Shown: positions 33,407 to 44,430 of the stretch, piece after piece
Numbering within the stretch: position 1 is the stretch's first letter
Layout: each line of letters starts with the position of its first letter
Source of the DNA: Saussurea involucrata
Taxonomy: Eukaryota > Streptophyta > Magnoliopsida > Asterales > Asteraceae
Reading direction: 5' to 3'
Length of the DNA stretch: 64,000 nucleotides
Assembly: GCA_033807775.1 (NCBI GenBank)
Contig: CM066314.1
Location: 38,051,501 to 38,115,500 of the forward strand
Program-made: the position numbers and the translations under genes
The notes under the pieces: model-generated
Database searches by the model: none
Seen by the model: only the letters and a program-made list of their open reading frames with translations
Told to the model about the DNA's origin: nothing

Positions 33407-33448
33407 ATACTCCCCAACTTGAAAATGATTTCGTCCCCGAAATCAAAG

Positions 33449-36268
33449 TCAGGTAAACAAACGAGGATACCTATCCCTCATACTCTTTTCTGACTCTAAA
33501 GTTACATTAGTACCTCTATGGTGTTTCCACTGTACTTTCAACATAGCTACCTCTTTACCACTACGTAGCTTTCTAACCGATCTTCCCAAAATTGCCTCTG
33601 GTTCTTCTACACATCGGCTCTTTTCATCTATTCTCACATCAGTGAGTGGAATCACATCTTCCTCTTCGGCCAAACACTTCCGAAGATAACATACGTGGAA
33701 GGTATTATGAACCCCTTCCAATTCTGGCGGAAGATCTAACTTGTAGGCTTGTAACCCAATTTTCTCAATAATGGTGAAAGGTCCTAGAAAATGAGGACTC
33801 AACTTCCCACGCATTCCAAACCTTATCACACCTTTCCATGGGGATACTTTGAGCATCACGCGCTCCCCAACTTGAAATTCCTTTGGTCTCCGTTTCGGGT
33901 CAGCATAACTTTTCTGTCTATCTTGGGCTGCTTTCATATGCTGCCGAATTTCTTTCACTTTATCCGCTGTTTGCTGTACCAATTCTGGACCAGCAAATTG
34001 TTTCTCTCCGGCTTCTAACCAACATACCGGAGTCCTACACTTTCGACCATACAATGTTTCGAAGGGTGCTCTTCCGATACTCGAATGATAACTATTGTTA
34101 TACGCAAATTCTACTAATGGTAGATGCGTATCCCAGTTACCACCAAAATCTAAAACACAACACCTGAGCATATCTTCCAAAGTTTGAATGGTCCGCTCAC
34201 TCTGCCCATCAGTCTGTGGATGAAAAGCAGTACTCAAATTAACTTTAGTACCCAATTCTTCTTGCAGTGATTGCCAAAATCTTGAGGTAAACCGACTATC
34301 ACGATCTGACACTATCGACACCGGTATACCATGCCTTGACACCACTTCATCAATATACAGCTTTGCCAATTTCTCAATTGGTGATGCCTCTTTCATTGCT
34401 AGAAAATGAGCACTCTTAGTTAATCTATCCACGATTACCCATATTGTGTCGTTACCTTTTTGCGTCTTTGGTAACTTCGTCACAAAGTCCATGGTAATCT
34501 TCTCCCACTTCCATTCCGGAATTTCCAAGGATTGTAAACTTCCGTAAGGTTTATGATGTTCAGCTTTCACCAACGAACATGTTGTACATATTTCTACCTT
34601 TCGAGCCACATCTACTTTCATTGCCGGCCACCAATAATGCAATTTCAGATCTCGATACATCTTCGTACTCCTAGGGTGAATGGAATACTTAGATCTATGA
34701 GCGTCTTCGAGAATCAACTCTCGATTTCCTCCGATTTTAGGCACCCAAACTCTTCCTTGAAATAACTTAATTCCACGACCATCTTCAGTCAACTGAAGAT
34801 GTTGTTTGCTCATCACTTCCTCTTTCAAATTTTCCTCTCGCAAAGCCTCCACTTGTGCTTCTTTTACCTTTTCCATCAAACTTGATGTCACATCAACTCT
34901 AGCATTTATTGATTTCAAACACCCACCATATTCTTTTCTACTTAAGGCATCAGCTACGACATTTGCTTTACCAGGATGGTAATGCAATTCGCAGTCATAA
35001 TCCTTAAGTAATTCTAACCAGCGTCGTTGCCGCATGTTCAACTCTTTTTGATCAAAAACATGTTGTAAACTTTTATGATCAGTATAAAGAGTGCACCTTG
35101 TTCCATACAAATAATGTCGCCACAGCTTCAAAGCAAACACAACCGCTGCTAACTCTAAATCATGGGTAGGATAATTCTTTTCATGCTCTTTAAGCTGTCT
35201 TGAAGCATAGGCAATCACTTTGCCCCTTTGCATTAGTACACATCCTAAACCCATCTTTGAAGCATCACTATACACAACAAAATCTTCTGTTCCCTCTGGT
35301 AGGGCAAGAATAGGTGCTTCACACAATTTTTGACGTAAAGTTCTGAAAGCTGTTTCCTGTTTCTCCGTCCAAACAAACTTCTCATTCTTTCTAGTTAATA
35401 AAGTCAAAGCAGACGCAATCTTCGAAAAATCCTTTATGAACCTTCTATAGTAACCTGCTAATCCCAAGAAACTCCTAATTTCAGATGCACTTCTAGGTGT
35501 CTCCCAATTTGTCATTGCTTCAATTTTTGATGGATCTACTTTAACTCCCTCCGAAGTAATTACATGACCTAGAAACTGCACCTCCTTCAACCAAAACTCA
35601 CACTTCGAAAACTTTGCGTATAGTTTCTCCCTTCTTAAAACTTCTAAGACTTCACGAAGATGTTGTTCATGATCTTCTTCGGTCTTTGAATAGATAAGTA
35701 TGTCATCAATAAACACAATGACGAACTTATCCAAAAATGGTCGACACACTCTGTTCATTAAGTCCATAAATACAGCAGGAGCATTCGTCAACCCGAATGG
35801 CATTACAAGAAACTCATAATGCCCATATCTGGTTCTAAACGCCGTTTTCAAAACATCTTCATCTCTTACTCGAACTTGATGATATCCTGATCTTAAATCT
35901 ATCTTTGAAAAGCATCCCGCACCTTGGAGTTGATCAAATAAATCATCAATCCTCGGAAGCGGATACTTGTTCTTAATGGTTACCTTATTTAACTCCCGGT
36001 AATCAATACACATTCTCATGGTACCATCTTTCTTCTTAACGAATAAAATTGGAGCTCCCCAAGGTGAGGAACTCGGTCTTACGAAACCCTTATCTAATAA
36101 CTCCTGAAGCTGAGTCATCATCTCTTTCATTTCAGCAGGTGCTAAACGATAAGGTGCTCGTGCAATCGGTGCCGATCCAGGAATAATGTCGATACGAAAC
36201 TCCACTTGAATTTCAACTGGTAAACCTGGAAGATCATCCGGGAATACATCCGGAAATTCACGCACCAC
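33449..36268 (-). CDS. Gypsy pol: reverse transcriptase, RNase H, integrase, chromodomain-like end (E12)
   Basis: Open for 939 residues, starting just after a frameshift that separates it from protease. RT: WGAPILFVKKKDGTMRMCID near 70-89, LRSGYHQ near 125, active site FIDD near 187. RNase H: VYSDASKMGLGCVL near 332. Integrase: zinc domain with H..H and CTTC near 560, catalytic Asp in MDFV near 592, SDRDSRF near 655, then QTDGQSERT carrying the Glu near 695. The C-terminal 50 residues (EPEAILGRSVRKL ... VQWKHH) resemble the chromodomain region of Tekay elements that steers insertion to heterochromatin. The first ATG is internal; natural translation would come from gag-protease upstream. Confidence 0.94.
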   Translation of the reverse strand: MVREFPDVFPDDLPGLPVEIQVEFRIDIIPGSAPIARAPYRLAPAEMKEMMTQLQELLDKGFVRPSSSPWGAPILFVKKKDGTMRMCIDYRELNKVTIKNKYPLPRIDDLFDQLQGAGCFSKIDLRSGYHQVRVRDEDVLKTAFRTRYGHYEFLVMPFGLTNAPAVFMDLMNRVCRPFLDKFVIVFIDDILIYSKTEEDHEQHLREVLEVLRREKLYAKFSKCEFWLKEVQFLGHVITSEGVKVDPSKIEAMTNWETPRSASEIRSFLGLAGYYRRFIKDFSKIASALTLLTRKNEKFVWTEKQETAFRTLRQKLCEAPILALPEGTEDFVVYSDASKMGLGCVLMQRGKVIAYASRQLKEHEKNYPTHDLELAAVVFALKLWRHYLYGTRCTLYTDHKSLQHVFDQKELNMRQRRWLELLKDYDCELHYHPGKANVVADALSRKEYGGCLKSINARVDVTSSLMEKVKEAQVEALREENLKEEVMSKQHLQLTEDGRGIKLFQGRVWVPKIGGNRELILEDAHRSKYSIHPRSTKMYRDLKLHYWWPAMKVDVARKVEICTTCSLVKAEHHKPYGSLQSLEIPEWKWEKITMDFVTKLPKTQKGNDTIWVIVDRLTKSAHFLAMKEASPIEKLAKLYIDEVVSRHGIPVSIVSDRDSRFTSRFWQSLQEELGTKVNLSTAFHPQTDGQSERTIQTLEDMLRCCVLDFGGNWDTHLPLVEFAYNNSYHSSIGRAPFETLYGRKCRTPVCWLEAGEKQFAGPELVQQTADKVKEIRQHMKAAQDRQKSYADPKRRPKEFQVGERVMLKVSPWKGVIRFGMRGKLSPHFLGPFTIIEKIGLQAYKLDLPPELEGVHNTFHVCYLRKCLAEEEDVIPLTDVRIDEKSRCVEEPEAILGRSVRKLRSGKEVAMLKVQWKHHRGTNVTLESEKSMRDRYPRLFT

Positions 36269-36318
36269 GTTGATATCTTGAACAATTTTCTTTTCTAACT
36301 TTGTATCAATGACATAGG

Positions 36319-38136
36319 CTAAAAAAGACCAACACCCTTTCGATAAGCATTACGCGCCTTCATCACTGAAATCAAAGGAACATCTCCTTCCTGTTTCTCT
36401 CCAAATACGAATACATCGTCTTTATCACCCATTGGAATTCGGATCAGCTTCTTTGCACACATAATTTCTTCCTGGTTATTGCTCAACCAGTCCATCCCCA
36501 CAACAATATCAAAACTCCCAATTTCCATTAACAACAAGTTAATAGGAAATTATGTTCCCTCTATCACAATTTTACAATCGACCAGGCTTTCCTTAACCAA
36601 ATACTGGACTCCATTAGCTATTTCAACTACTAGGGCATCTCCTAAAGTAGTGATAGGCATAGCTAACTTACGTTGAAACAACTTGGATACAAAAGAATAG
36701 TTTGCACCACTATCAAACAACACACGTGCAGGAATAGAGTTTATAAGAAATGTACCCGAGACCACGTCTTTTGATCCTTTCGCTTCATCAGCAGTCATTT
36801 GGAATGCACGACCGGTTGGCTTGGGAATAACCAACTTTCTTCCCTGATCTCCTCCTCTCTTCAACTTCGGACAATCTTTCCGAAAATGACCCGGCTGCTG
36901 GCATTCAAAACAAGCTGACCCCGACATTGTACAATTTGTTGCCATATGCCCCATCTTTCCACATTTGAAACACTGATTTCCGACCACTCGGCATTGGCCA
37001 AAATGTTTACTTTTGCATTTTGAACACCAACTCGGTTCCCTACGGGAATCATTACGAATGTTCTTTCCGAATAACCTTAATTTCTGAGAAGGTTCTGAAC
37101 GACCCTCCCACTTTCTCTTTTCTCCAACTTGCGCTTTCTCCTACTTGTCTTTCACATACATTTCTTCTATCACCTTTGTTTCTTCAATCGTCTCCCTCAA
37201 AGTGGCAGATTTCGAACCGCGAACCCTTGTCATCATATCTGCCGGTAGACCTTTCAGGTAATATTTAATCTTATCTTTCTCCGTTGGAGCCACGTGCCCC
37301 ACAAGATTCAGCTTTTCCATAAAGACTTCGGTATATTTCCTCACCGTCATATTACCCTTCTTGATATTCCGGAACTCTTCTTCAATTTGGTCCATCTCGT
37401 GTTCGTTACAATATTCTTCTAAAATCTTTGCTTTAAACTGATTCCAAGTGACTGAGTTTAGAGCTGCTTCCGTCACAGTTGATGACAACACATTCCACCA
37501 CTGCAACGCCTTTCCACGCAACATTTGCGACCCAAATCTAACCTTGGATCTTTCATCATTACATTCACAAGATCGAAAAGCTTGCTCGATCTCTCTTATC
37601 CAGTTCATACAATCCACTGGATTTTCGTCCCCCTTGAATTCTGGCGGTTTACAACTTAGAAACGTTTTGTAGGAACAATTTCTTTCAACCCTCCTTTCTG
37701 TCTCTGCTCCTGGATTTACAGTCGGATTTATCACACTAGTATCAACCACTGTTCGTCTTGGTTCCACATTGCGATCATTGAACATCTTTGTAAACATCTA
37801 TGCCTGTCTCCCCATCACAGTATTCATCATCTCTGCTTGCCTTTCCATTGAAGCATTCATCAATCGAGTCACATTATCCATTATTCGTCCTTCCATACCT
37901 GAATCTGACGACGTTTGATCAGCCGCACTGGTACCTCCTGGATGTACTCGACTTCGCATTCCTCCTAAGGAAAGAAAATCTGTTGGCGTATCAGGAATTC
38001 CGCCTAATCCAGTTTGTCTCTCTCCAGCATCGTCTAACCAATTCCTATTCATCGAAGAATTTGGAGACCTCGGGGGTGTATTCACCATTGTTCTGATGAG
38101 CACAAAAGAATACTCATCATTTAATGGTTTATACAA
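36319..38136 (-). pseudogene. Gypsy gag and protease, broken by stops (E12)
   Basis: One reading register from 38,136 is interrupted by TAG at 37,798, TAG at 37,141 and TAA at 36,550, and ends at 36,319 where a slip in a T run shifts into the RT frame. Gag core: CKPPEFKGDENPVDCMNWI and ALQWWNVL, as in gypsy gag. Two zinc knuckles follow, CFKCGKMGHMATNC and CFECQQPGHFRKDC (about 36,870-36,970). The protease active site VLFDSGANYSFVS lies near 36,700. The start ATG may be the one at 38,088 (MVNTPPRSPN). The stops look like single-base changes. Confidence 0.88.
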
Positions 38137-38423
38137 CTAAACATACAATACATACTTTACCGCTAATCAGTCACTGTAACAATTTAGAAACAAGTATGCT
38201 TGTGTAACAATATATTCATAATAACAGTAGCTAATTGAAATTGCGAACATATCATACATGAGAATTCTCATTACCATTGTTACAGTACCAACTTCGCGTA
38301 TTTCTGTCGACTCTAAGACTACCCAATCTTAGTACTTCTACCCATATCTCGCAGATCATAACTTATTTCATCTCAGCTTAAGTCTAGGTATCTCAAATTC
38401 ATACCTAGTTCGCTTAAACTAAA

Positions 38424-38435
38424 GCTCTGATACCA
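38424..38435 (-). promoter_or_regulatory. Primer-binding site of E12
   Basis: Minus strand TGGTATCAGAGC, three bases from the 5' LTR end. Complementary to initiator tRNA-Met, as usual for chromoviruses. The leader to the gag ATG is about 300 bp and shows nothing else. Confidence 0.92.
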
Positions 38436-38438
38436 TAT

Positions 38439-40943
38439 TGAAACACCCTAAAAACAGGGTCAATTTAAACCTTAAAATTTACTACAAGTTATGATCAAAA
38501 ACTTCAAACTTATATAACCTGAGGATCAAATGTAAGGTTTCTATGTACAAACGACATTACTTAAATAACTTATTAATCTAATCACATCATAACAATCAGA
38601 TTAATCAAGTTATCTAAACAACTGTCCCAAAAGCTTCAAAGAATAACTAGATCCTTTGTTATCTCTAAGTTTAAATCTTTTCAAAAGTTCTATTCTCTTA
38701 TTCTCGCTACTTCCCGGAGCTTGTACCTGGTAAGAAGATTCAACTTGAAACATTAGGCTTTCGCCTAGTGAGAATACTCAAATCAAAATAAAATTTAATA
38801 ATTAAAATATGAACAGATAACTCAAACCTGTCCTCACCCATCTTACCGTACGACAACTCCTTTCCAAATCGGGGAATCTACCCCACTCCTATACTTACGA
38901 CTAACTCATCTAATCATAACAGCAAATTTAAGAGTTTATTACGAATTATCTCAGATTCACAGTTAATCCTCTTTACACAAGGAATTACAAGTCAAAACCT
39001 GCTTATTTCTTAATCAGGAACTAGAGATTACAAATTACTTTATGCCTATCTCTAATCTTCCTCTCATCACTGGGAAATCTCCGAGCTTCCCTATAACAAT
39101 GGAAATCTCCGATCTTCCAAAATCGAAATGGGAATTACAAATCAAAATCTGCCTATTCCACATTCCACCTCATAATCAATGGTCCCAATGGGATTATAAT
39201 ATCGCGATACTCAATCGGGACTCATGATTCAAGGTACACCCAATTACTAAAAATTACACCCCTTTGGTCTATGGCGAGTAATCGGTTCCCATTATACCGT
39301 ACCCAAGTGCCCTCGATGACCGGATGCCTATTTTTTTAGTAAAAGCACATAATATATAAATATAATAACTGATACTATTATATGCGTACGACATACAATA
39401 TATCATTTCTCTAAACATATTCTATATATACAAAAATATAAAGAATATATTATTAGCTCCTCTTCACAATCTCTTAACTATCTCCTCTCTGCAATTTATC
39501 ACGGGGATCAACATCTCAAATGTTATCTACATTTCGGACTCATAGATAGGTCTTTATAATCTGTCATAATATAGCCGCAAAATCGTATTTAGAGTTCATA
39601 ATCATATAACAGATTGCATATAGCAAATAATCATTATAAGGAATATTCATAACTTCGGTTCATCAACTTCTTAACTATCCCCTCATAGCAATTTAGCTCG
39701 GGGATCATTTATAGTATAACTTTTTAATCGCCCTCTTGGACTTATCTCTGACTTAATCAAGTCTTTATAAACATATTCAAGCATACATATAAAACATCTA
39801 TTTCAATATAAATAACTGAATTTTAAAGAGAGTTGAATAAACTCACCTGATATGAAATCACACTTCTTTTAATTCTTTTTAAACTCGTAGGGACTCCTTT
39901 CTTCACTATCACAGTTTACTGTAATATCCAATTTACATATATACTGATATTAATTTATAAAACAGAACCCTTCACAGCTAAGAATCCTTAATCTCTTAAA
40001 ATTACATCTCAAGTCGCAATACACTAAGCCAAGTCGCAACTCACTATTGCGATTCCAACTTCAAATCGCAACTCACCATTGCGATTCCAACCCAAGTCGC
40101 AGCCTTCTATTGCGATCTCAACTCCAAGTCGCAGTCAACTGTTGCGACTACAGTACCAAATCGCAATCAACTGTTGCGACTCCAACTCCAAGTCGCAACT
40201 GTCTACTACGACTTCACTACTGAGTCGCAACTGCCCATTGCGACAATCATGAATGTCGCAACTCAAGGTTGCGACTTCGATGATGTTCATCCAAGTCTCA
40301 GTCTACTAAGTTCATTCTTAAACCCAGATTTTGTACTTTTACTCTATGTATGTTTCTGAAAATGTGCAGATATGTTTAAGGTTATAAACTACACCTACTC
40401 ATGTACTCAAATTTCCCAAAACATCTATTTATCATAAAAACCCATTTCTAAACTTATCTAACAATTATAAACATAAAAGTTAAGAATGGTTTACCTTTTT
40501 GATGTCTTCAATTACTTCAAAACCCAACTGAAATCTTTGTTTCCCTTTTTCTTCTCCTTCTTCTCGATTCCTTTCTCTCTCTCGGTTTTTCTTTCTCTCA
40601 AACCATAACACACACAAATATCACACACTCACACAAACTCATACTCACAATTAGTCTTAATGACTAGATGATTGCCACCTCCTCATTAGTTAACATGAGT
40701 CATAAGAGTATTTACCAAATGCACCCTTAACTTTCAAAGAAAAGACATACACACCTTATACATAAATAAAACTCATAATAATAACCCTTAAGTTTAATAT
40801 TCTCAAAAGAAATCTTTAAACTTTCAACATTTGTATTTTAACCCTAATTGAATTATAATACTCTATATAATTCAAGGTTACTCCAAATACAAATACATTC
40901 TAAATCTTATTAAAATAATAACAACAAAATTTTGGATGTTACA
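38439..40943 (-). repeat. 5' LTR of E12 (2505 bp)
   Basis: Same length and ends as 30,902-33,406. Carries the second copy of the paired-motif array at 40,033-40,275, in which one half-site has decayed (CTACTACGAC). It should hold the promoter; I could not assign a convincing TATA box. Confidence 0.94.
40033..40275. repeat. Paired-motif array, second copy, in the E12 5' LTR
   Basis: Same eight RTCGCAR-N7-YTGCGAY units as 32,496-32,738 with a few substitutions, two of them in half-sites. Lengths and spacing are unchanged. Confidence 0.92.
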
Positions 40944-40948
40944 TGTTG

Positions 40949-41647
40949 TGGTTCAAAGCTTGGTGGTATAACTAGGTGTCAACTTTTTGGATTTGAGGCC
41001 AAGCACCGTTAGTGTATTCGGAGGATTGTAGTCCGATTTTAAAGGAATAATGGTAATGGTTGTAGTGATCTTAAGATGTTCAATTGTGATAAGTGAGTTA
41101 GTGGGATAACCTTCCTTGTGTGGTAAAAGAATCTGTCGGTTGGATAATTGATAATTGAACGTATCCTTGGGGGTTGGGTAATCGATGTGTCAGTGATGAC
41201 CGTCGGTATTGGAGTTTAATGGAATCGTTAGGAGTAAATGCTAGTTCAGTAGCGGGAACATTTGGGATTCAGAGGTTTGGGTTGATTTCGATAGGAATCA
41301 AATCTTGGACTGATTTGGAAAGAAAGTTTAAGAACATGTGGAAATGGATTGTCTGGGAGTTAGGATCTGCCGTTGGCGAAGTATGGAACACTTAAGGTTG
41401 GGAGACAACCGAAGTCACTTGGCTGGGAGTTACTGTAGTAGGTGGCGCGTTCACCCGGACTTGAGTATAATGTACCTAAGTGGACATTGTTGGTAAGGGT
41501 TCGTATGAAGTCTGTCTTAACAGTTCTGCGTGAAAGAGTTGGATTTCAGTTGGAAGCTAATGGAACGTGGAAGGTGTTGAATTGGATAGCCTTTATTTGT
41601 AAGGGATCTAGATTTCGAGGACGGAATCATTCTAAGGTTGGAAGGAT
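40949..41647 (+). other. Non-coding internal 3' tail of E11
   Basis: Continuation of 30,668-30,901 across E12. About 70-80% similar by eye to 45,226-45,870 in E13 (GTTCAAAGCTT(G/A)GTGGTAT, TAGTCC(G/A)ATTTTAAAG, ATTTCGAGGACGGAATCATT). Short frames here show no known protein. It is probably the region between integrase and polypurine tract of this gypsy family. Confidence 0.7.
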
Positions 41648-44208
41648 TGTAACACCCCGAAATTTTAGGAAAAACGGAATTTTGGACTTGCGGACGTCCG
41701 CATGGGCGCAAGGCCAGACGTCCGCGATGCGCGAAAGTCCGCGGGTCGTCTGCGGAAGCAACAAAGGATTCATGGGTGCAGACCAGCTCAAAGGCCGGAC
41801 GTCCGTATGGTGTTTAAGTCGGACGTCCGTGATAGCCCTGATGAGATATTTTGGTTTCTTTTAAGACTTGTCCTACTCTCTTCCCTTATTTCATTTTTCA
41901 CAACCCCAAATCAGATCTCTCTCCTCTCCCACTCAATTTTCCCTCCCCAAAACCCTAAATCCTCCATTTTCTCTCTTCCATCTCCCTTTTCTTCAAGAAC
42001 ACCCAAGTGGGTTTGATGAATCAAGCTTCTATGGTTCCAAGGCTTCAAGATATTCATCTTCTTCATCATTTCCACCATTGTTGAGCTATTTGGGGTTTTC
42101 TTTAAATACCCATTTGTGGGTTCATCTTCACTTCCCAAACCATATTTTGGTAACCTCAGAGATGTTTTGTTGATGGATTCAAGTTGTGGTAAGGTAACCT
42201 TCTCTTCTCTTCATCTATGGAAGTTAGGGTTTTGGTATAAGTTGAGATCTTGATGTAAAATGTTTAGGGAATGATTCCTTATGGTTGGATGTAAATATTT
42301 ATGGTTGGAAACTTGTGGATCTAGGTTTTTGGAAGATTTGGGCTTGAAGATTTGTGTTTCTTCAAAGGAGCTTACGTTTGGGGGAAATCTAGATTTAGCC
42401 TAAATCTAGCAAGGTGAGTTCAAGTTGTTTTGTGAAAACTTTGTACATGCCAAAAATGTTATTTTTCCAAGTACTTATGTGTTTTACATGAAAATTATCA
42501 ATGGTTGAGTTATTTGGTGGGTTTTGACTTTTTGAAGTATTTATTGTTGTAAATATTGTAAAACACCTACATTTGGAATTTTTGGGAAATTTGATAGATA
42601 AATCATAAAAGAAAATGTGTTGATGATTCATTTTATAAAGGAAGTCTATTTGATATGAAAATGCATTTTGTGTATATTTTGGAAATATGCATTTAGTACG
42701 TTATGAGACGATTTGAAAATGTAACGGGTGAGTCCCTTTGGAAAAGAGGGTTGTCCCAACCCAAGGTTTTGTTTCGGGTTTTTCATGGACTTGAAATATT
42801 TATTGACAAAGGTGCGTGTGTTGCTTCGCTTAATTTCACTTTATGACTTTTCATGATTGATCTTTTAAGTTAGTCGAGCTTATGACTCGGTAATGGATTT
42901 TGTTAAGTCTTTGGGACATTTGTCCAGTTTTGATAGCTTAAAGTCGAGTTTTGGTCATGATTTATGTTTATTGGGGAATTACATGTTTTGAATGCATTTG
43001 TTCATTCGTTTGGGGTCATGAAATGTTTTAGACCTTATTAGCTATGGATACATAGGCACTTGAGTTTTACGTTTAATGATGAGACGCTAGTTTCTCTTAT
43101 TGTAGCACGAAATAGGCATCGGGTTCCGTGGTAAGTAAGACGTGGGCCTATATGGTCGTGCGTCGTCCCATGGGCAGTAAGGTGTAATTCCAGATGTACT
43201 TGGCATGGGATAGGCATCGGGTTCCATGGTAAGTAAGGTGTGGGCCTATATGGTCGGACTACGTCCCATGGACAGTAAGGTGTAATCCCAATGTGCTTTT
43301 TTGTGGATTTGGAGTGACCCAATGTATAGACCTGGAGTGGTTGAAATTGGGGGCTCCCAAGTCTCGCGGGCAATAGATCTGGAGTGATTGGGCTTAGTAT
43401 TATGAGAGTAGTCCACGCGTTTGTTTTGTTGCATAGTATGTGACCCACTTTTGTGTTCCGTCACGTGCAATGTAAACGGGCCTCCCCCGTCACCGAAAGG
43501 TGTTGTTTTGGGTATTTGTTTTTATCCATGTTTTCGGTGACGTATCATCTTTATATGGATTGTTTTCCACGCTATGTGAGTTATGGGTTATGCTTCTCCC
43601 ATGTTTGGGATGTTTGGAATAATAGCGATTTATTTATGAATTCAACCGTTTTGGAAATCAAATGCTATTTCACTTTTCATGTTGGTTTTGGGATGAGTCC
43701 ATTTTGAGAATCATTTTATATTAAAGCTTTCAGCACGCGATTTGTGTGGGTTGGAAAATGGGTGATTTGCATCTAAAGTAAATTCTTTTGAACTCATGAC
43801 TTAAATTGCATCTCTCTCGTTTTATGAATTTATATGGTCATGATAAAACTCTTGAACTCACTAGGTGTTAGCCTAACCTTTTTTATTTGTCGGCATGTGC
43901 AACAAGTTCCGGTTGGGAAGTAGTTCTAGTGACACGGTGATGAGACGAGTGCTTGTAGTGTGCTCGAGAAGTGAATTGCTTAGTGAAGTCTTCCGCACGT
44001 ATTTTGGGGGATTAACAACTTGTAATTGTGTTAAGTAACACCCGACTTTATTTGGTCACCTAGTATGATTTGAATTATTAATTGTGAGAGGTATTATGTT
44101 TATCTTGAGGTAATTCCAAGAATGGCTTGTAGAAGAAATTTTATCCCTTAAGTGATAATGCTTTATAAAATTTTTATTTAGTTGCTCTCCCAATTCGAGG
44201 GTGTTACA
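41648..44208 (+). repeat. 3' LTR of E11 (2561 bp)
   Basis: Starts TGTAACACCCCGAAAT after the purine tract and ends GAGGGTGTTACA. It aligns along its length with the E13 LTR pieces (45,871-45,992 and 59,062-60,847). A (G/C)GGACGTCCG motif array occupies 41,691-41,831. Segments near 43,140-43,210 and 43,220-43,290 repeat the phrase GGCATCGGGTTCC(G/A)TGGTAAG. The base after the LTR is GGATT; the left partner of the duplication is lost. Confidence 0.82.
41691..41831. repeat. GGACGTCC palindrome array in the E11 LTR
   Basis: CGGACGTCCG, AGACGTCCGCG, AGTCCGCGGGTCGTCTGCGG, CGGACGTCCGT and CGGACGTCCGT within 140 bp. The core GACGTC is a perfect palindrome with the ACGT centre bound by plant bZIP factors (known for such cores; not shown here). 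E13 carries the same array, split by E14 (45,911-45,980 and 59,089-59,121). Confidence 0.88.
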
Positions 44209-44344
44209 GGATTTCATTTGGGCCGATTTTAACTTTCCACATAATGTCTCCAATTAATTAAACAAAATAAATAAAAATACAACTCAACAACTATTACCAG
44301 TTACCTGGGTAGCCGGTAAGTGATTCCCTTTTTTGGTTGTAAAG
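44209..44344. other. Short flank between E11 and E13
   Basis: 136 bp of AT-rich sequence after the E11 LTR and before the E13 LTR head. It may be the original chromosomal target. Nothing recognisable. Confidence 0.5.
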
Positions 44345-44430
44345 TGTAACACCCCAAAAAAATTGGAAAATGAATTTTGGGACTTGCGGGCGTCCGCAGG
44401 GGCACAAGGCCGGGCATCCGCGAAGGGCAA
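44345..44430 (+). repeat. Truncated 5' LTR head of E13
   Basis: TGTAACACCCCAAAAAAATTGG and the following GGGACTTGCGGGCGTCCGCAG match the first 85 bp of the E13 3' LTR (45,871 on), then the match stops at GAAGGGCA. This marks one side of the internal deletion. Confidence 0.8.

Larger units (their letters stand above)
30902..40943 (-). mobile_element. E12: complete Ty3/gypsy Tekay-type chromovirus (10,042 bp)
   Basis: Two LTRs of exactly 2505 bp (30,902-33,406 and 38,439-40,943) differ at roughly 16 positions by eye. Target duplication TGTTG at 30,897-30,901 and 40,944-40,948. The tRNA-Met-type primer-binding site and purine tract are in place. Gag, protease, RT, RNase H, integrase and a C-terminal chromodomain-like region lie in gypsy order. 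The gag-protease half carries three premature stops and there is one frameshift before RT, so it is no longer autonomous. Confidence 0.95.
30668..44208 (+). mobile_element. E11: 3' tail and LTR of a gypsy element, split by E12
   Basis: 30,668-30,901 plus 40,949-41,647 form a continuous non-coding internal tail once E12 and one copy of its TGTTG duplication are removed, followed by an LTR at 41,648-44,208. A homologous arrangement (tail 44,991-45,870, then LTR) occurs in E13. The purine-rich CTAAGGTTGGAAGGAT before the LTR is the polypurine tract. The 5' LTR, gag and pol are missing, so the element is truncated. Confidence 0.75.

Noticed and set aside
33449..36268. Endogenous pararetrovirus (caulimovirus-type) RT/RNase H
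   Set aside because: Integrase, a chromodomain-like end, paired LTRs and a target duplication identify a Tekay-type gypsy element.
41174..41864. Plus-strand frames in the E11 tail and LTR start
   Set aside because: The second spans the polypurine tract and LTR edge, neither is recognisable, and they are not preserved in the homologous E13 tail.
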